This document shows positions 16,603 through 25,993 of a DNA stretch of 64,000 nt, piece by piece. A model generated the notes under the pieces. That model was given only the letters and a program-made list of their open reading frames with translations, was not told the origin of the DNA and searched no databases. Position 1 is the stretch's first letter; each line of letters opens with the position of its first letter. The stretch spans positions 154,185 through 218,184 of the forward strand of contig NZ_MDGT01000005.1 of assembly GCF_001870515.1 (NCBI RefSeq), read 5' to 3'. The position numbers were made by a program, and so were the translations under genes. Origin of the DNA: Idiomarina sp. MD25a (GTDB lineage Bacteria; Pseudomonadota; Gammaproteobacteria; Enterobacterales; Alteromonadaceae).

Positions 16603-16845
16603 ATGACTAAAAAGGAAGAAAACCTCTCTTTCGAACAAGCACTGCAACAGCTTGAGCAGTTAGTTAACGAGCTTGAACAAGGCGACCTTCCCTTGGAAAC
16701 GTCACTCGAAAAATTTGAGCAAGCGGTTAAGCTCTCGCGCTTGAGTCAGACGCAGTTGCAAAACGCCGAACAGAAAGTCGCCACATTGCTCGAAAAAAAC
16801 GGCGAGCAAGTACTTACCGAACAGCAAGGTGAGGCGCGGGAGTGA
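16603..16845 (+). CDS. xseB: Exodeoxyribonuclease VII small subunit
   Basis: Small subunit of ExoVII, which degrades single-stranded DNA with the XseA large subunit. The 80-residue protein is all helical and has the family signature FEQALQQLEQLVNELEQGDLPLE followed by SLEKFEQAVKL. AAAGGTGA precedes the ATG. Its TGA stop overlaps the GTG start of ispA (GTGA), so the two are translationally coupled, as in E. coli. Confidence 0.95.
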   Translation: MTKKEENLSFEQALQQLEQLVNELEQGDLPLETSLEKFEQAVKLSRLSQTQLQNAEQKVATLLEKNGEQVLTEQQGEARE

Positions 16846-17729
16846 ATATTAAGCAGTTTACAGCCGATGTCCGCGAAAACGTTGACCAAAGACTCAACCA
16901 ATTAATTGAGACCAGCCTAGGCTCAAGCGCATTAAAAGAAGCAATGGCGTACGGAGTATTATTGGGCGGGAAGCGCATTCGTCCCTATTTAACGATGACA
17001 GTAGCAGAACTCTGTGGCGCTAAAATCGATGATGCACTCGATGCAGCCTGCGCTGTTGAGCTTATCCACGCTTACTCGTTAATTCATGACGATTTACCTG
17101 CCATGGATGATGATGAGTTACGGAGAGGCCACCCCACCTGCCACGTTAAATTTGGCGAGGCGACCGCTATATTAGCGGGTGATGCGCTACAAACGCTGGC
17201 GTTCGAAGTATTGAGCTCGACACACAACACAACGTTACCTGCCGCTCGTCGCATCGCTATGATTCAACAACTGGCTCAAGCAAGCGGTGCTAACGGCATG
17301 TGTCTTGGGCAGGCGCTGGATCTGAATGCAACAGGACAGTCCATTGATGAACAGGCTCTAGAGACGATTCATCGACACAAGACCGGCGCGTTGATCCGCG
17401 CGTCTGCAGCATTAGGCGCACTGTCGGGCAGTGAAAGCAGTCAACAGTACCTATCTGATTTTTGTGACTTTGCCAGTTGGATAGGGCTCGCCTATCAAGT
17501 TTACGATGACATCCTCGACGTCATCGGTAACACAGAGATAATGGGTAAGCCGCAAGGTTCAGACGAGGCACACCACAAAGCAACTTATGTTGCGTTACTC
17601 GGGCTTGACGGAGCGAACGAAAAACTGCTGTCATTACACCAACAAGCACTACTGTCACTTAACAAGATCCCGTACAATACCCAAAAACTAGAAACATTTT
17701 CTGAGATCCTGCTGCAGCGGGATCATTAA
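16842..17729 (+). CDS. ispA: Farnesyl diphosphate synthase (IspA)
   Basis: Condenses isopentenyl diphosphate with dimethylallyl and then geranyl diphosphate to give farnesyl diphosphate, the precursor of quinones and undecaprenyl lipids. The 295-residue protein has GGKRIRPYL, the first aspartate-rich motif in [15 protein letters not shown] and the second in [12 protein letters not shown], both expected for short-chain prenyl synthases. Length matches E. coli IspA (299). Start GTG at 16842 overlaps the xseB stop. dxs follows by 14 bases, so the first and a later step of isoprenoid synthesis share one operon. Confidence 0.96.
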   Translation: MNIKQFTADVRENVDQRLNQLIETSLGSSALKEAMAYGVLLGGKRIRPYLTMTVAELCGAKIDDALDAACAVELIHAYSLIHDDLPAMDDDELRRGHPTCHVKFGEATAILAGDALQTLAFEVLSSTHNTTLPAARRIAMIQQLAQASGANGMCLGQALDLNATGQSIDEQALETIHRHKTGALIRASAALGALSGSESSQQYLSDFCDFASWIGLAYQVYDDILDVIGNTEIMGKPQGSDEAHHKATYVALLGLDGANEKLLSLHQQALLSLNKIPYNTQKLETFSEILLQRDH

Positions 17730-17743
17730 GCAATACGAGACTT

Positions 17744-19591
17744 ATGACCAAATTATTAGACGGTATTGAATACCCAACAGACTTGCGCAGATTACCTACG
17801 CACCAATTAAAATCGGTATGCGACGAGGTTCGCGCTTACTTATTAGACTCTGTCAGCCGCAGTAGCGGACACTTGGCATCGGGGCTGGGTACTGTTGAGC
17901 TTACTGTGGCTTTGCATTACGTCTACAACACACCGCAGGATAAGTTGGTTTGGGATGTGGGTCACCAAGCGTATCCGCATAAGATACTCACCGGTCGTAA
18001 GAAGCAATTACACACAATCCGTCAAAAGGATGGGTTGCACCCTTTTCCTTGGCGCGAGGAAAGCGAGTACGATGTGTTATCCGTAGGTCATTCCAGCACC
18101 TCCATTTCAGCTGCTCTTGGAATGGCGGTTGCAGCGCAGCGCTCTGGCTCTAATGAAAAGGTTGTATCCATTATTGGTGATGGCGCCATGACTGCCGGTA
18201 TGGTGTTCGAAGCAATGAACCATGCGGGCGACATCAAACCCGATATGTTAGTCGTATTAAACGACAACGACATGTCTATCTCAGAAAATGTCGGTGCTCT
18301 TAATCAACACTTTGCGCGTCTGCTTTCGGGTCGCTTTTACACGAAAATTCGTGAACAAGGTAAAAAACTACTCAAACCGCTACCGCCTATACATCATTTG
18401 GCGAGCCGAGCCGAAGAACATATGAAAGGCATGATGGCTCCGGGTACTATTTTTGAAGAGTTGGGTTTCAACTATATTGGTCCGATTGACGGACACGATG
18501 TAGACACACTGGTCGAAACACTCAAGAATATGAAACACTTACGTGGTCCGCAACTGCTTCACGTGGTGACTCAAAAAGGCAAAGGCTACCGTCCCGCAGA
18601 GGCCGACCCAATTGGCTATCATGGCGTGCCCAAGTTTGATCCCGCACAGTCAACACTGCCGAGTAAAAAGCCGGGTATACCAAGCTACTCAGAAGTGTTT
18701 GGTGATTGGCTTTGCGACCACGCGCAAGAAGATGAAAAATTAATGGCGATTACACCGGCGATGCGCGAAGGCTCGGGTATGGTTAAGTTCTCTAAGCTCT
18801 ATCCCGACCAGTACTTTGATGTGGCCATTGCTGAGCAACACAGTGTCACCTATGCCGCTGGACTTGCTATTGCTGGATTAAAACCCGTTGTTGCCATTTA
18901 CTCGACTTTCTTACAGCGTGCTTATGATCAAGTGATTCATGATGTCGCACTTCAGAATTTAGATGTTTTATTTGCCATTGATCGGGCGGGTATTGTCGGA
19001 GCCGATGGACCTACACACCAGGGTGCTTTTGACCTAAGCTATCTGCGCTGTATCCCGAACATGATCGTGATGACTCCAAGCGACGAACAAGAGTGTCGCG
19101 ATATGCTGTTCACAGGTTATCGCTATGAGGGACCTGCCGCAGTGCGTTATCCACGGGGTAGCGGCACGGGGGTTACCCTGAGAGAACACGATAACCTGCT
19201 CGAAGTGGGTAAAGCAAAGCCAGTGCGCGACGGTAAACAAGTCGCTATCCTTAACTTCGGCACGCTGTTGCCAGAGGCCATTGCGGCCGCTGAAGCAATT
19301 GATGCAACAGTTATCGATATGCGCTTTGTTAAGCCTATCGATAAACAGGCTATTGTCAAAGCAGCTAACGAACACCAGTTGTTGGTAACGCTTGAAGAAA
19401 ATGCGACAGCAGGCGGCGCAGGCAGTGCTGTGAACGAATCACTCGCTGAGGCTGGCATAGCTGTTCAAACATTGAATATCGGCTTACCTGATGAATTTAT
19501 CAAGCATGGCAGTCAGAATGAGGTTAAGGAAGAAATTGGGCTCACCCAAGAAGCTATTAAAGCCCGCATTCAGGCTCACCTAAAACAGTAA
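17744..19591 (+). CDS. dxs: 1-deoxy-D-xylulose-5-phosphate synthase
   Basis: Thiamine-diphosphate enzyme that makes DXP from pyruvate and glyceraldehyde 3-phosphate, the entry step of the MEP isoprenoid pathway and a source for thiamine and pyridoxal. The 615-residue protein (E. coli 620) has the TPP/magnesium motif [19 protein letters not shown]...NDNDMSIS, the GHSSTSIS segment, the transketolase pyrimidine domain ([30 protein letters not shown]) and the C-terminal domain. It converges on pgpA with 6 bases between stops. Its thiamine dependence fits the nearby thiL and thiI. Confidence 0.97.
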   Translation: MTKLLDGIEYPTDLRRLPTHQLKSVCDEVRAYLLDSVSRSSGHLASGLGTVELTVALHYVYNTPQDKLVWDVGHQAYPHKILTGRKKQLHTIRQKDGLHPFPWREESEYDVLSVGHSSTSISAALGMAVAAQRSGSNEKVVSIIGDGAMTAGMVFEAMNHAGDIKPDMLVVLNDNDMSISENVGALNQHFARLLSGRFYTKIREQGKKLLKPLPPIHHLASRAEEHMKGMMAPGTIFEELGFNYIGPIDGHDVDTLVETLKNMKHLRGPQLLHVVTQKGKGYRPAEADPIGYHGVPKFDPAQSTLPSKKPGIPSYSEVFGDWLCDHAQEDEKLMAITPAMREGSGMVKFSKLYPDQYFDVAIAEQHSVTYAAGLAIAGLKPVVAIYSTFLQRAYDQVIHDVALQNLDVLFAIDRAGIVGADGPTHQGAFDLSYLRCIPNMIVMTPSDEQECRDMLFTGYRYEGPAAVRYPRGSGTGVTLREHDNLLEVGKAKPVRDGKQVAILNFGTLLPEAIAAAEAIDATVIDMRFVKPIDKQAIVKAANEHQLLVTLEENATAGGAGSAVNESLAEAGIAVQTLNIGLPDEFIKHGSQNEVKEEIGLTQEAIKARIQAHLKQ

Positions 19592-19597
19592 TGGGTA

Positions 19598-20098
19598 TTA
19601 AGCGGCTGCTAGCCAGTCGCTACCGATTTGAGTCGCGAGTATGATTTGCAAAACAATGTTACTCGCAACCCCCGCCAGTACATCATCTAACATGATGCCT
19701 GAACCGCCATGCAAACGCTTGTCGAGCCAGCTAATCGGCCAAGGCTTTAAGATATCGAAGATTCTAAACACCAAAAAGCCTAGCGCTAAGAGTCCAAAAT
19801 TAGCGGGTAACGCCCACATAGTAAACATTAACCCGACAAACTCATCCCAAACAATCGCCGGATGGTCGTGCACGCCCATCTTGTCGGCTGCGCTACGACA
19901 GATGTAGATACCTAACACCGCGCAGACCGCTGTAATAATGCTGTAGCTCGTGACATCAAGCCACAACATCAGATAAACCAAAGGTACTGCTGCGAGCGTG
20001 CCGAACGTACCCGGTGCTTTGGGGGCTAAACCCGAACCAAACCCAAGCGCTAGTAAGTCAACGGGATTTGCGAGTGAAAGTCCTGGGAAACGGCGCAT
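19598..20098 (-). CDS. pgpA: Phosphatidylglycerophosphatase A
   Basis: Removes phosphate from phosphatidylglycerophosphate to give phosphatidylglycerol. The 166-residue membrane protein starts MRRFPGLSLANPVDLLALG and has the family's GFGSGLAPKAPGTFGTLAA block, DPAIVWDEFVG-like segment (HDHPAIVWDEFVG) and the RLHGGSGIMLDDVLAG motif near the C-terminus. A start 20 codons upstream (20158) is in frame but lies inside thiL; the ATG at 20096-20098 is 1 base after the thiL stop and matches the family N-terminus. Confidence 0.95.
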   Translation of the reverse strand: MRRFPGLSLANPVDLLALGFGSGLAPKAPGTFGTLAAVPLVYLMLWLDVTSYSIITAVCAVLGIYICRSAADKMGVHDHPAIVWDEFVGLMFTMWALPANFGLLALGFLVFRIFDILKPWPISWLDKRLHGGSGIMLDDVLAGVASNIVLQIILATQIGSDWLAAA

Positions 20099-20099
20099 G

Positions 20100-21095
20100 C
20101 TATGGCGTTCCAAAATGATTATAGCCGAGTTTAATATCCGGGAGCTGCCAGTGCTCACCTTGATAAGTCATGGTGACTTGACGTTGCTCGTCTTTGACGA
20201 TGCGTCCAATACAAACAGGCTTATCTTTTAAATGTGAAGTGATGGTCTCTAATCGACCTCTGTTTTGCTCTGGTACAGTGAATAAGAGCTCATAGTCATC
20301 GCCGGCGGTTAACGCTAATGAGAAGGCATCGTCTAAATCGAGGGTCTCGGTCAGCGCCAAAGAGAGTGGAAGTTTATCCAACTCAAGTTGAACGCCCATC
20401 TGGCCCTGCTTTGGTAACAAGTGAGAGAGATCCGCCAACAACCCATCAGAGACATCTATACAGCTATTAGCTACACCTCGGAGTAACTGCCCCAGCGCAA
20501 CACGTGGCGTAGGATAGTGCAATCGATTCACGAGCGTCTGTAAGTGGCGATGCGTGGTCGAAAAGTCACCCTGCAACAGGCGTAATGCTAGCCCGGCATC
20601 GCCTAAAGAACCACTGACATAAAGCCAGTCTCCAGCTTTAGCTTGGTCGCGACGAATCGCTGTACCCTTGGGCAGCACGCCTTGCGCTGTATAGGTCAAG
20701 GTTAGTGGCCCTCGGGTTGTATCGCCACCCACGAGGTCACACTCGTAATAGTTTGAGATTTCCTTTAGCCCTTCGCTAAAGTCGTGTAGCCAATCTTCAT
20801 CAATAGCGGGTAATGTAAGCGCTAAACTGCCCCAGCTTGGTGCTGCTCCCATCGCTGCTAAGTCGCTTAAGTTGACTGCCACAAGCTTATGACCGATGGC
20901 ACGGGGAGGTGTGTTCTTGTCAAAATGCACACCCTCTACCATTGTATCGGTTACGGTGACCAATTGATGATCCTCGGGCACTTCGGTCACCGCACCATCA
21001 TCGCCGACGCCAACAATAACGTCGCCGCGATAAGATTCAGCTTTAAAGTAATGCTCAATGAGGTTGAATTCGTCGAGTTTTGGAGTATTTGTCAT
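20100..21095 (-). CDS. thiL: Thiamine-monophosphate kinase
   Basis: Phosphorylates thiamine monophosphate to the active cofactor thiamine diphosphate. The 331-residue protein has the ThiL hallmark segments: VGVGDDGAV, DTMVEGVHFD, KLVAVNLSDLAAMGAAP, GGDTTRGPLTLT, and ISVDGLLADLSHLL-like CIDVSDGLLADLSHLL. It sits between nusB and pgpA as in E. coli. Oddly, the ATG at 21093-21095 has no Shine-Dalgarno: the bases just upstream are the T tract of a terminator-like hairpin (21103-21122), so translation may depend on read-through and coupling, or on structure. Confidence 0.95.
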   Translation of the reverse strand: MTNTPKLDEFNLIEHYFKAESYRGDVIVGVGDDGAVTEVPEDHQLVTVTDTMVEGVHFDKNTPPRAIGHKLVAVNLSDLAAMGAAPSWGSLALTLPAIDEDWLHDFSEGLKEISNYYECDLVGGDTTRGPLTLTYTAQGVLPKGTAIRRDQAKAGDWLYVSGSLGDAGLALRLLQGDFSTTHRHLQTLVNRLHYPTPRVALGQLLRGVANSCIDVSDGLLADLSHLLPKQGQMGVQLELDKLPLSLALTETLDLDDAFSLALTAGDDYELLFTVPEQNRGRLETITSHLKDKPVCIGRIVKDEQRQVTMTYQGEHWQLPDIKLGYNHFGTP

Positions 21096-21102
21096 AAGGA
21101 AA

Positions 21103-21122
21103 AAGAGCGGCGAGCCGCTCTT
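21103..21122 (-). terminator. Terminator-like hairpin between nusB and thiL
   Basis: On the minus strand AAGAGCGGC and GCCGCTCTT form a perfect 9-bp stem around a 2-base centre (8 bp with a 4-base loop), followed by a run of five T (CTCTTTTTCC). It lies in the 30-bp gap between the nusB stop (21126) and thiL start (21095), with the T tract 4 bases from the thiL ATG. Confidence 0.65.
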
Positions 21123-21125
21123 ATA

Positions 21126-21545
21126 TTATTGGCGAGCAGGTCTCAGTGCATCGACAGCCTTGTCGAGTACACCGTTAACAAAGCGATGACTATCGTCAGC
21201 ACCAAAAGACTTCGCTAACTCGATGGCTTCATTGATCGCTACTTTGTACGGAACATCATAGCGTTCACGCAGTTCATAGGCGGCAATACGTAATACCGCT
21301 AACTCGACAGGATCGAGTTCACTAATAGGACGATCAAGGTAAGGTGCAATCGCCTCATCTAAGCTTTTGTAAAACGCGCCCACACCACGAAGCAACTCTA
21401 AAAAGTAATCGACATCGACTTTACTGGTGTCGTTGTCTGTCAGGAACTGTGCTTCGATCTCATTAAACGTGTTTTGCGATAACTGCCATGAATATACCGC
21501 TTGTACTGCAAGCTTTCTCGCTTTTCTGCGTGCTGCTGGTTTCAT
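21126..21545 (-). CDS. nusB: Transcription antitermination factor NusB
   Basis: Binds boxA RNA with NusE (S10) to prevent premature termination in rRNA operons. The 139-residue protein equals E. coli NusB in length and has the [20 protein letters not shown] opening with the arginine-rich RNA-binding face, and the C-terminal [20 protein letters not shown] and [15 protein letters not shown] signature. It lies 16 bases downstream of ribH. The terminator-like hairpin directly after it is unusual given its function. Confidence 0.96.
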   Translation of the reverse strand: MKPAARRKARKLAVQAVYSWQLSQNTFNEIEAQFLTDNDTSKVDVDYFLELLRGVGAFYKSLDEAIAPYLDRPISELDPVELAVLRIAAYELRERYDVPYKVAINEAIELAKSFGADDSHRFVNGVLDKAVDALRPARQ

Positions 21546-21561
21546 TCTTAATGCGTTCCTG

Positions 21562-22026
21562 TTAAATCTTATCCAAGACGTTAACCATCTCTAACGCACT
21601 TAGTGCTGCTTCAGAGCCTTTATTACCGGCTTTTGAACCGCTGCGCTCGATGGCTTGTTCCAGAGTATCTGTTGTGATGATGCCAAACGCCACTGGAAGA
21701 CCAAACTCCATTGCAACACGGCCTAAACCGCTGTTGCTCTCGCCGGCGACAAAATCAAAGTGAGGAGTGCCACCTCGAATAACAGCGCCTACAGCAATAA
21801 TCGCATCATATTTGCCAGATTCTGCTAAGCGCTTTGCTGTCACCGGAATTTCATATGCTCCAGGAACGCGCACAACAGTAATGTCATCGTCGGCTACCTG
21901 GCCATATTGCTTCAATGTCTGAACAGCGCCTTGTAAGAGGCTTTCGACAACAAAGTGATTAAAACGAGACACGATAATGGCAAATTTTTTGCCAGGTGCA
22001 TTAATGCCACCCTCAATGATATGCAT
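21562..22026 (-). CDS. ribH: 6,7-dimethyl-8-ribityllumazine synthase
   Basis: Penultimate enzyme of riboflavin synthesis; forms icosahedral or pentameric shells. The 154-residue product begins [20 protein letters not shown] and has [37 protein letters not shown] (substrate-binding GGTPHF-type segment with catalytic His), and [21 protein letters not shown]. Start ATG at 22024-22026 is preferred over one 8 codons upstream because it matches the family N-terminus and has AAGGA upstream. A TATTAT box lies in the gap 22027-22079, a possible separate promoter for ribH-nusB. Confidence 0.96.
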   Translation of the reverse strand: MHIIEGGINAPGKKFAIIVSRFNHFVVESLLQGAVQTLKQYGQVADDDITVVRVPGAYEIPVTAKRLAESGKYDAIIAVGAVIRGGTPHFDFVAGESNSGLGRVAMEFGLPVAFGIITTDTLEQAIERSGSKAGNKGSEAALSALEMVNVLDKI

Positions 22027-22079
22027 GCTTGGAATTCCTTGTAATCTCAATAATGCGCAAATAATATCACATTTTAACG

Positions 22080-22733
22080 TTATTTTCGGGCTAACGTGTA
22101 GGAATAAAATACTTCTCGAGTGTCCCGGTTCGTTGCTACTTTGCGCGCAGCACTATTTTCCAGGACTGCTAACGCCGACTGATTGGACTCTGCAACAGGA
22201 AACAACACTTGCGCCCAGGGCCAACTAGCCCTCAACCAATCGGTAGTCAGGACAAATAGATCATTATGCAAACTACGCGCAATTGCATCCTGCCCTAACC
22301 ACCATGTCACTTCAGCATGAAAGCGGCTGGCATCCAGTGCAGCACCGTTAGCTCGCTCTGATGAGACCGGCGCAAAAAACAGCATACCAACAACCTGCTG
22401 CGTCTGCTTATCAGTGACAACGAAGCTAAACCCCGCCTTACGTTTCATCTGCTTCAGCATATGCTGAATCATCGATGTGTTTTGTTCTTCGGATGTTTTG
22501 CTACTCGGCCAACTCCAGCCTAACTGCTCATACAACCACGGCTGCGAGTCCATATAGGCTCGGTAAATAGCACCCGCATCAGCACTTTCTAACGCTTCAA
22601 TTTCAAGTCGTGATGACTCGGTTCCTTGAGCCATCGACCAATCATCATGCCAAAAGTCGGCCGCTTGTGCGCCTACACTCAAGGCTAGAGAAAAAACAAT
22701 AATAAGTACTGTTGCCGTACGCTGAATTAACAT
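22080..22733 (-). CDS. Predicted exported GNAT-fold protein
   Basis: No characterised family was recognised with certainty. The 217-residue protein begins with a clear Sec signal peptide ([24 protein letters not shown], cleavage about residue 24-25). The mature part looks like a GNAT/RimJ-type acetyltransferase: [42 protein letters not shown] and the C-terminal [19 protein letters not shown], resembling the N-x-x-S-x-x-V-x-E segment. Acetyl-CoA is not expected in the periplasm, so either it uses another donor, binds without catalysis, or the N-terminus is a membrane anchor with the domain inside. It overlaps the acyltransferase gene by 7 bases. Confidence 0.6.
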   Translation of the reverse strand: MLIQRTATVLIIVFSLALSVGAQAADFWHDDWSMAQGTESSRLEIEALESADAGAIYRAYMDSQPWLYEQLGWSWPSSKTSEEQNTSMIQHMLKQMKRKAGFSFVVTDKQTQQVVGMLFFAPVSSERANGAALDASRFHAEVTWWLGQDAIARSLHNDLFVLTTDWLRASWPWAQVLFPVAESNQSALAVLENSAARKVATNRDTREVFYSYTLARK

Positions 22734-23329
22734 TGGGCGCGCTTGCCCCGTGCATGCGCAAAAAAGCCTTTCACACGCTCTAATTCACGCTCTATTTCAC
22801 CATTGATCATCATCGCTGGACCAATATCGATCGCCTTACGAGCAAAGTCCATAGCCACAGGGACAACCGGGACATTCGCCTGTTTTGCAATATGCAAAAA
22901 ACCCGACTTCCATTGCTTAACTTTTTTGCGAGTTCCCTCAGGTGTAATCACTAACACGAGTTCGTGTTTCATCTTAAATTCCTCAACCATCCTGCCAACA
23001 ACGCCGTTGGCTGCCGAACGGTCTATGGGAATCCCTCCCAGTTTTAGCATTAACCCTTTAATCGGAAAGCGAAACAAACTGGCCTTACCCAAGTAATTCA
23101 ATTTGAGACCTAGCGCGAGCATGACAAACACGCCCACCGGAAAATCCCAGTTTGATGTATGCGGTGCGATGGGAATGATCGCTTGCCGAGTATCCGGCAT
23201 TGAGCCGTTAATTTTCCAACCGCCCATTAGCCGCATACCGACGCGGCCCACCCAACGCGAAAAGCGATTTCCTTGTGATGGGAAATCGCCCTCTAAATTA
23301 CTTGGTATTACATCTTTATTTTCTGTCAT
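22727..23329 (-). CDS. PlsC-like lysophospholipid acyltransferase family protein
   Basis: Membrane-associated acyltransferase of 200 residues. The catalytic HX4D motif is present as HTSNWDF (about residues 55-61), with the substrate-binding FRFPIKGLMLKLGGIPIDR block and TPEGTRKK (about 126-133), which replaces the usual FPEGTRS. It belongs to the PlsC/LPLAT superfamily, in the short subgroup lacking other domains. The acceptor is unknown. The start ATG shares one base with the DUF3014 stop (TAATG), and the gene overlaps the downstream exported GNAT gene, so the three are tightly coupled. Confidence 0.85.
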   Translation of the reverse strand: MTENKDVIPSNLEGDFPSQGNRFSRWVGRVGMRLMGGWKINGSMPDTRQAIIPIAPHTSNWDFPVGVFVMLALGLKLNYLGKASLFRFPIKGLMLKLGGIPIDRSAANGVVGRMVEEFKMKHELVLVITPEGTRKKVKQWKSGFLHIAKQANVPVVPVAMDFARKAIDIGPAMMINGEIERELERVKGFFAHARGKRAQC

Positions 23330-24210
23330 TAATTCTCTCGGAACGCTGCTTTTACTTCTCTTAATTTAGCTTTGATTCGCTCAATATTCTTAGGACCCAT
23401 GCGCAAAAGTTGCTTCTGAGCAGGAGGTAACGCCTCCAATGACGAATCATGGTAAGTATACATGACACTATCGTCATCTACTTGCACCAAGGATTCCGGC
23501 ACAGGCGTCTCAAGCAACACATTGATAGCTTCGATAACCGCATTTTTAAACTCACTGTCTGGATAGCCGATTTCACCATAAGCCTCCTGGAACAACGGTT
23601 TAAATAGCTGGTAGTTATCCACTAAAGCTTCTGCATTGAGACTGGTAAACCAGTCGACAATCGGATCATAGCGCTGGTAGCTCTGCTCATCGATGTATAA
23701 ATCACCTTCAACTTCGATGACGGAAAAACGACCATCTGGACGCTGCACTACCGTTCTATCGGTTACCAGCATACCATTTCTTAGGTTGTCGATAATGACC
23801 ACTGCATCTTTAATCAGTTGCGAGCTTTTAAGTGGCTGTATCTCGACACCGCTATTATCTAGCTCCTGTAACACCGTCGGTGTACTTTCATTAAGTTCAG
23901 GTAGCGTGATAGCCGGCTCTGGCTCTTCAGGTTCTTCAACGTTTGACTCCGGTGTCGATACCGGCTCAGGTTCAGGTTCAGGCTCGGGCTCCGGCTTAGG
24001 CTCAGGCTCCTTCGGCTCGACCGCAGGCGCTTCTTCAGGCTGCTTCGGCAATTCCATGCTTTGAGTCTGTTTCGGCTCAGTATTATTCGAACCGCTTAAC
24101 ATCCACCAGCTAACGCCACCAATAATAATAGCGACAACAATAACTGCAACGATCCAGCGAGCGGTGTTGCTACTGCTTTCTTTATCAGGATAATTATCTT
24201 GTTCTGCCAT
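23329..24210 (-). CDS. DUF3014 membrane-anchored protein
   Basis: Protein of unknown function, 293 residues. A short cytoplasmic N-terminus precedes a single membrane helix (about 18-40, WIVAVIVVAIIIGGVSWWML). Then comes a low-complexity spacer of E-P and K-P repeats (about 45-95) that would span part of the periplasm, and a C-terminal DUF3014 domain from about 100: IDNLRNGML, YDPIVDWFTSL, LFKPLFQEAYGEIGYPD, LLRMGPKNIERIKAKLREV. Located 28 bases after yaaA. The spacer resembles TonB-like periplasmic rods, but there is no TonB domain. Confidence 0.88.
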   Translation of the reverse strand: MAEQDNYPDKESSSNTARWIVAVIVVAIIIGGVSWWMLSGSNNTEPKQTQSMELPKQPEEAPAVEPKEPEPKPEPEPEPEPEPVSTPESNVEEPEEPEPAITLPELNESTPTVLQELDNSGVEIQPLKSSQLIKDAVVIIDNLRNGMLVTDRTVVQRPDGRFSVIEVEGDLYIDEQSYQRYDPIVDWFTSLNAEALVDNYQLFKPLFQEAYGEIGYPDSEFKNAVIEAINVLLETPVPESLVQVDDDSVMYTYHDSSLEALPPAQKQLLRMGPKNIERIKAKLREVKAAFREN

Positions 24211-24238
24211 GCCCTGCGGTCCTCATTGTTGCAATAGA

Positions 24239-25021
24239 TTATGGTCGATCGCTTTCAGCGCGCTTGAATACAAGTTCTTTTCCACTAGACTCAGACTCTG
24301 AAAAACGGTAGCCCGCGTAGTTAAACGCTTTTAAATCAGACACACTTTCAGGCTTTTGGTTCACCATAAAGCGAGCCATCAGCCCACGTGCTTTCTTTGC
24401 ATAAAAGCTGATCACCTTAAACTGGCCGTTTTTCTCGTCCTTGAATACCGGCGTAACCAGCTCGGCATTCAATGCTTTTTTGTTCACTGACGAAAAGTAC
24501 TCGTTCGAAGCCAAGTTAACCAATACATCGCTGCCCGTTTGCTCTAAATCCGCATTGAGCATTTCAGTAATTTGGTCGCCCCAAAATTCATAGAGATTTT
24601 TACCACGCTGATTATCCAATTTAGTGCCCATCTCGAGACGATAGGGTTGCATCAAATCGAGCGGTCTCAATAAACCGTACAGTCCGGACAAAATTCTCAG
24701 TTGCTGTTGCGCTGAACGTACCTCTTCGTGAGTCATTGATTCAGCATCTAAGCCGGCATAAACATCGCCATTAAATGCGTAAATTGCGGGTCGTGCATTA
24801 TTTTCATTAAATGGACGGGTCCACTCAGTAAACCGAGCCGCATTTAACCCCGCCAATTTGTCACTGATTTTCATCAGCGATCCAAGCTGCTGTGGAGTCA
24901 GCTCGCGGCAACGTTGAACCAGCGTTTCGGCCTCATCAAGCAACCGAGGTTGCGTTGCCTCAACCGCAAGATGTTCGGATTCATAATCTAAATTCTTGGC
25001 CGGTGAAAGTACCGCGAGCAT
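24239..25021 (-). CDS. yaaA: Peroxide stress protein YaaA
   Basis: YaaA (DUF328) lowers intracellular free iron and protects from hydrogen peroxide in E. coli, and is a DNA-binding fold. The 260-residue product matches the family length of about 258 and has the family opening [51 protein letters not shown] and [15 protein letters not shown]. It lies 16 bases downstream of secF on the same strand, so it may be read from the sec operon. No OxyR-like site was identified. Confidence 0.95.
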   Translation of the reverse strand: MLAVLSPAKNLDYESEHLAVEATQPRLLDEAETLVQRCRELTPQQLGSLMKISDKLAGLNAARFTEWTRPFNENNARPAIYAFNGDVYAGLDAESMTHEEVRSAQQQLRILSGLYGLLRPLDLMQPYRLEMGTKLDNQRGKNLYEFWGDQITEMLNADLEQTGSDVLVNLASNEYFSSVNKKALNAELVTPVFKDEKNGQFKVISFYAKKARGLMARFMVNQKPESVSDLKAFNYAGYRFSESESSGKELVFKRAESDRP

Positions 25022-25037
25022 ATTATTCTCCTATCGA

Positions 25038-25988
25038 CTATTGCAGCGGATCTTGATCCGCACCTTCTTTTTCAACTTCAGTTGGCATGAGGTCATCACG
25101 ACTGACACCCAGCGTAAGTGCCACGCTACTTGCCACAAAGATCGATGAGTAAGTACCCACAATCACACCAAATAATAACGCAGTGGCGAAGCCATGGATC
25201 AATTGTCCACCTACAAAGAACAACGCCAACAATACTAAAATAGTGGTTAATGAAGTAATTAAGGTTCGACTCATAGTATCCGTTAACGCTCGGTTAATAA
25301 CCTGCGCTGGTGTCAACTTAGCATACTTCCGGAACGTCTCACGCACACGGTCCGATACCACCACGGTATCGTTTATCGAGTAACCAATCACTGCAAGTAA
25401 CGCAGCGAGCACGGTCAAATCGAACTCAAGCCCTAATACTGAGAATAACCCCAAGGTCAAAATGACGTCGTGCGCTAGAGCGGATACGGCACCTACTGCC
25501 AACCGCCATTCGAATCGCATCGCGATGTAAATCAAGATACAAATCAATGCAGTCAGCATGGCTAGACCACCTTGCTCGACGAACTCGTCACCTACGTTGG
25601 GTCCAACGAACTCGATGCGGCGCATCTCAATCGACTTATCAATGTTATCGCGCAAAGTAGTCAGGATCTGCGTGCCGAGCTCCTCCGCTTTAACACCCTC
25701 TCTGGGCTCTAGACGAATCAACAGATCCTGCTGAGTACCGTAGTTCTGCACCACGGCATCATCAAAGCCACCCGACTCAAGAGTACTACGCACCTGATCG
25801 AGGTCTGCCGCTTGTGGGAAGCCAACCTCAATCAAGGTACCGCCAGTAAAGTCCAAACCAAAGTTAAGTTTGTTTACCGATAGCGAAACAATTGACGCGA
25901 TAAGGAGCAAGCCACTGATGAGTGCAAATACTCCACGAAAGCGCATGAATCCTATGCGTTCTTTTGTATTAATAAACTGTCTCATCAT
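25038..25988 (-). CDS. secF: Protein translocase subunit SecF
   Basis: Works with SecD in proton-driven late steps of Sec export. The 316-residue protein has six membrane helices, the periplasmic domain with LNFGLDFTGGTLIEVGF, and the signature helices YSINDTVVVSDRVRE and ALTDTMSRTLITSLTTILVL. It follows secD by 5 bases. Length matches E. coli SecF (323). Confidence 0.96.
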   Translation of the reverse strand: MMRQFINTKERIGFMRFRGVFALISGLLLIASIVSLSVNKLNFGLDFTGGTLIEVGFPQAADLDQVRSTLESGGFDDAVVQNYGTQQDLLIRLEPREGVKAEELGTQILTTLRDNIDKSIEMRRIEFVGPNVGDEFVEQGGLAMLTALICILIYIAMRFEWRLAVGAVSALAHDVILTLGLFSVLGLEFDLTVLAALLAVIGYSINDTVVVSDRVRETFRKYAKLTPAQVINRALTDTMSRTLITSLTTILVLLALFFVGGQLIHGFATALLFGVIVGTYSSIFVASSVALTLGVSRDDLMPTEVEKEGADQDPLQ

Positions 25989-25993
25989 TCACC

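Noticed and set aside
23961..24020. Possible CRISPR or tandem repeat array
   Set aside because: The repeats are short, imperfect, have no spacers and are in frame within a coding Pro-Glu linker.
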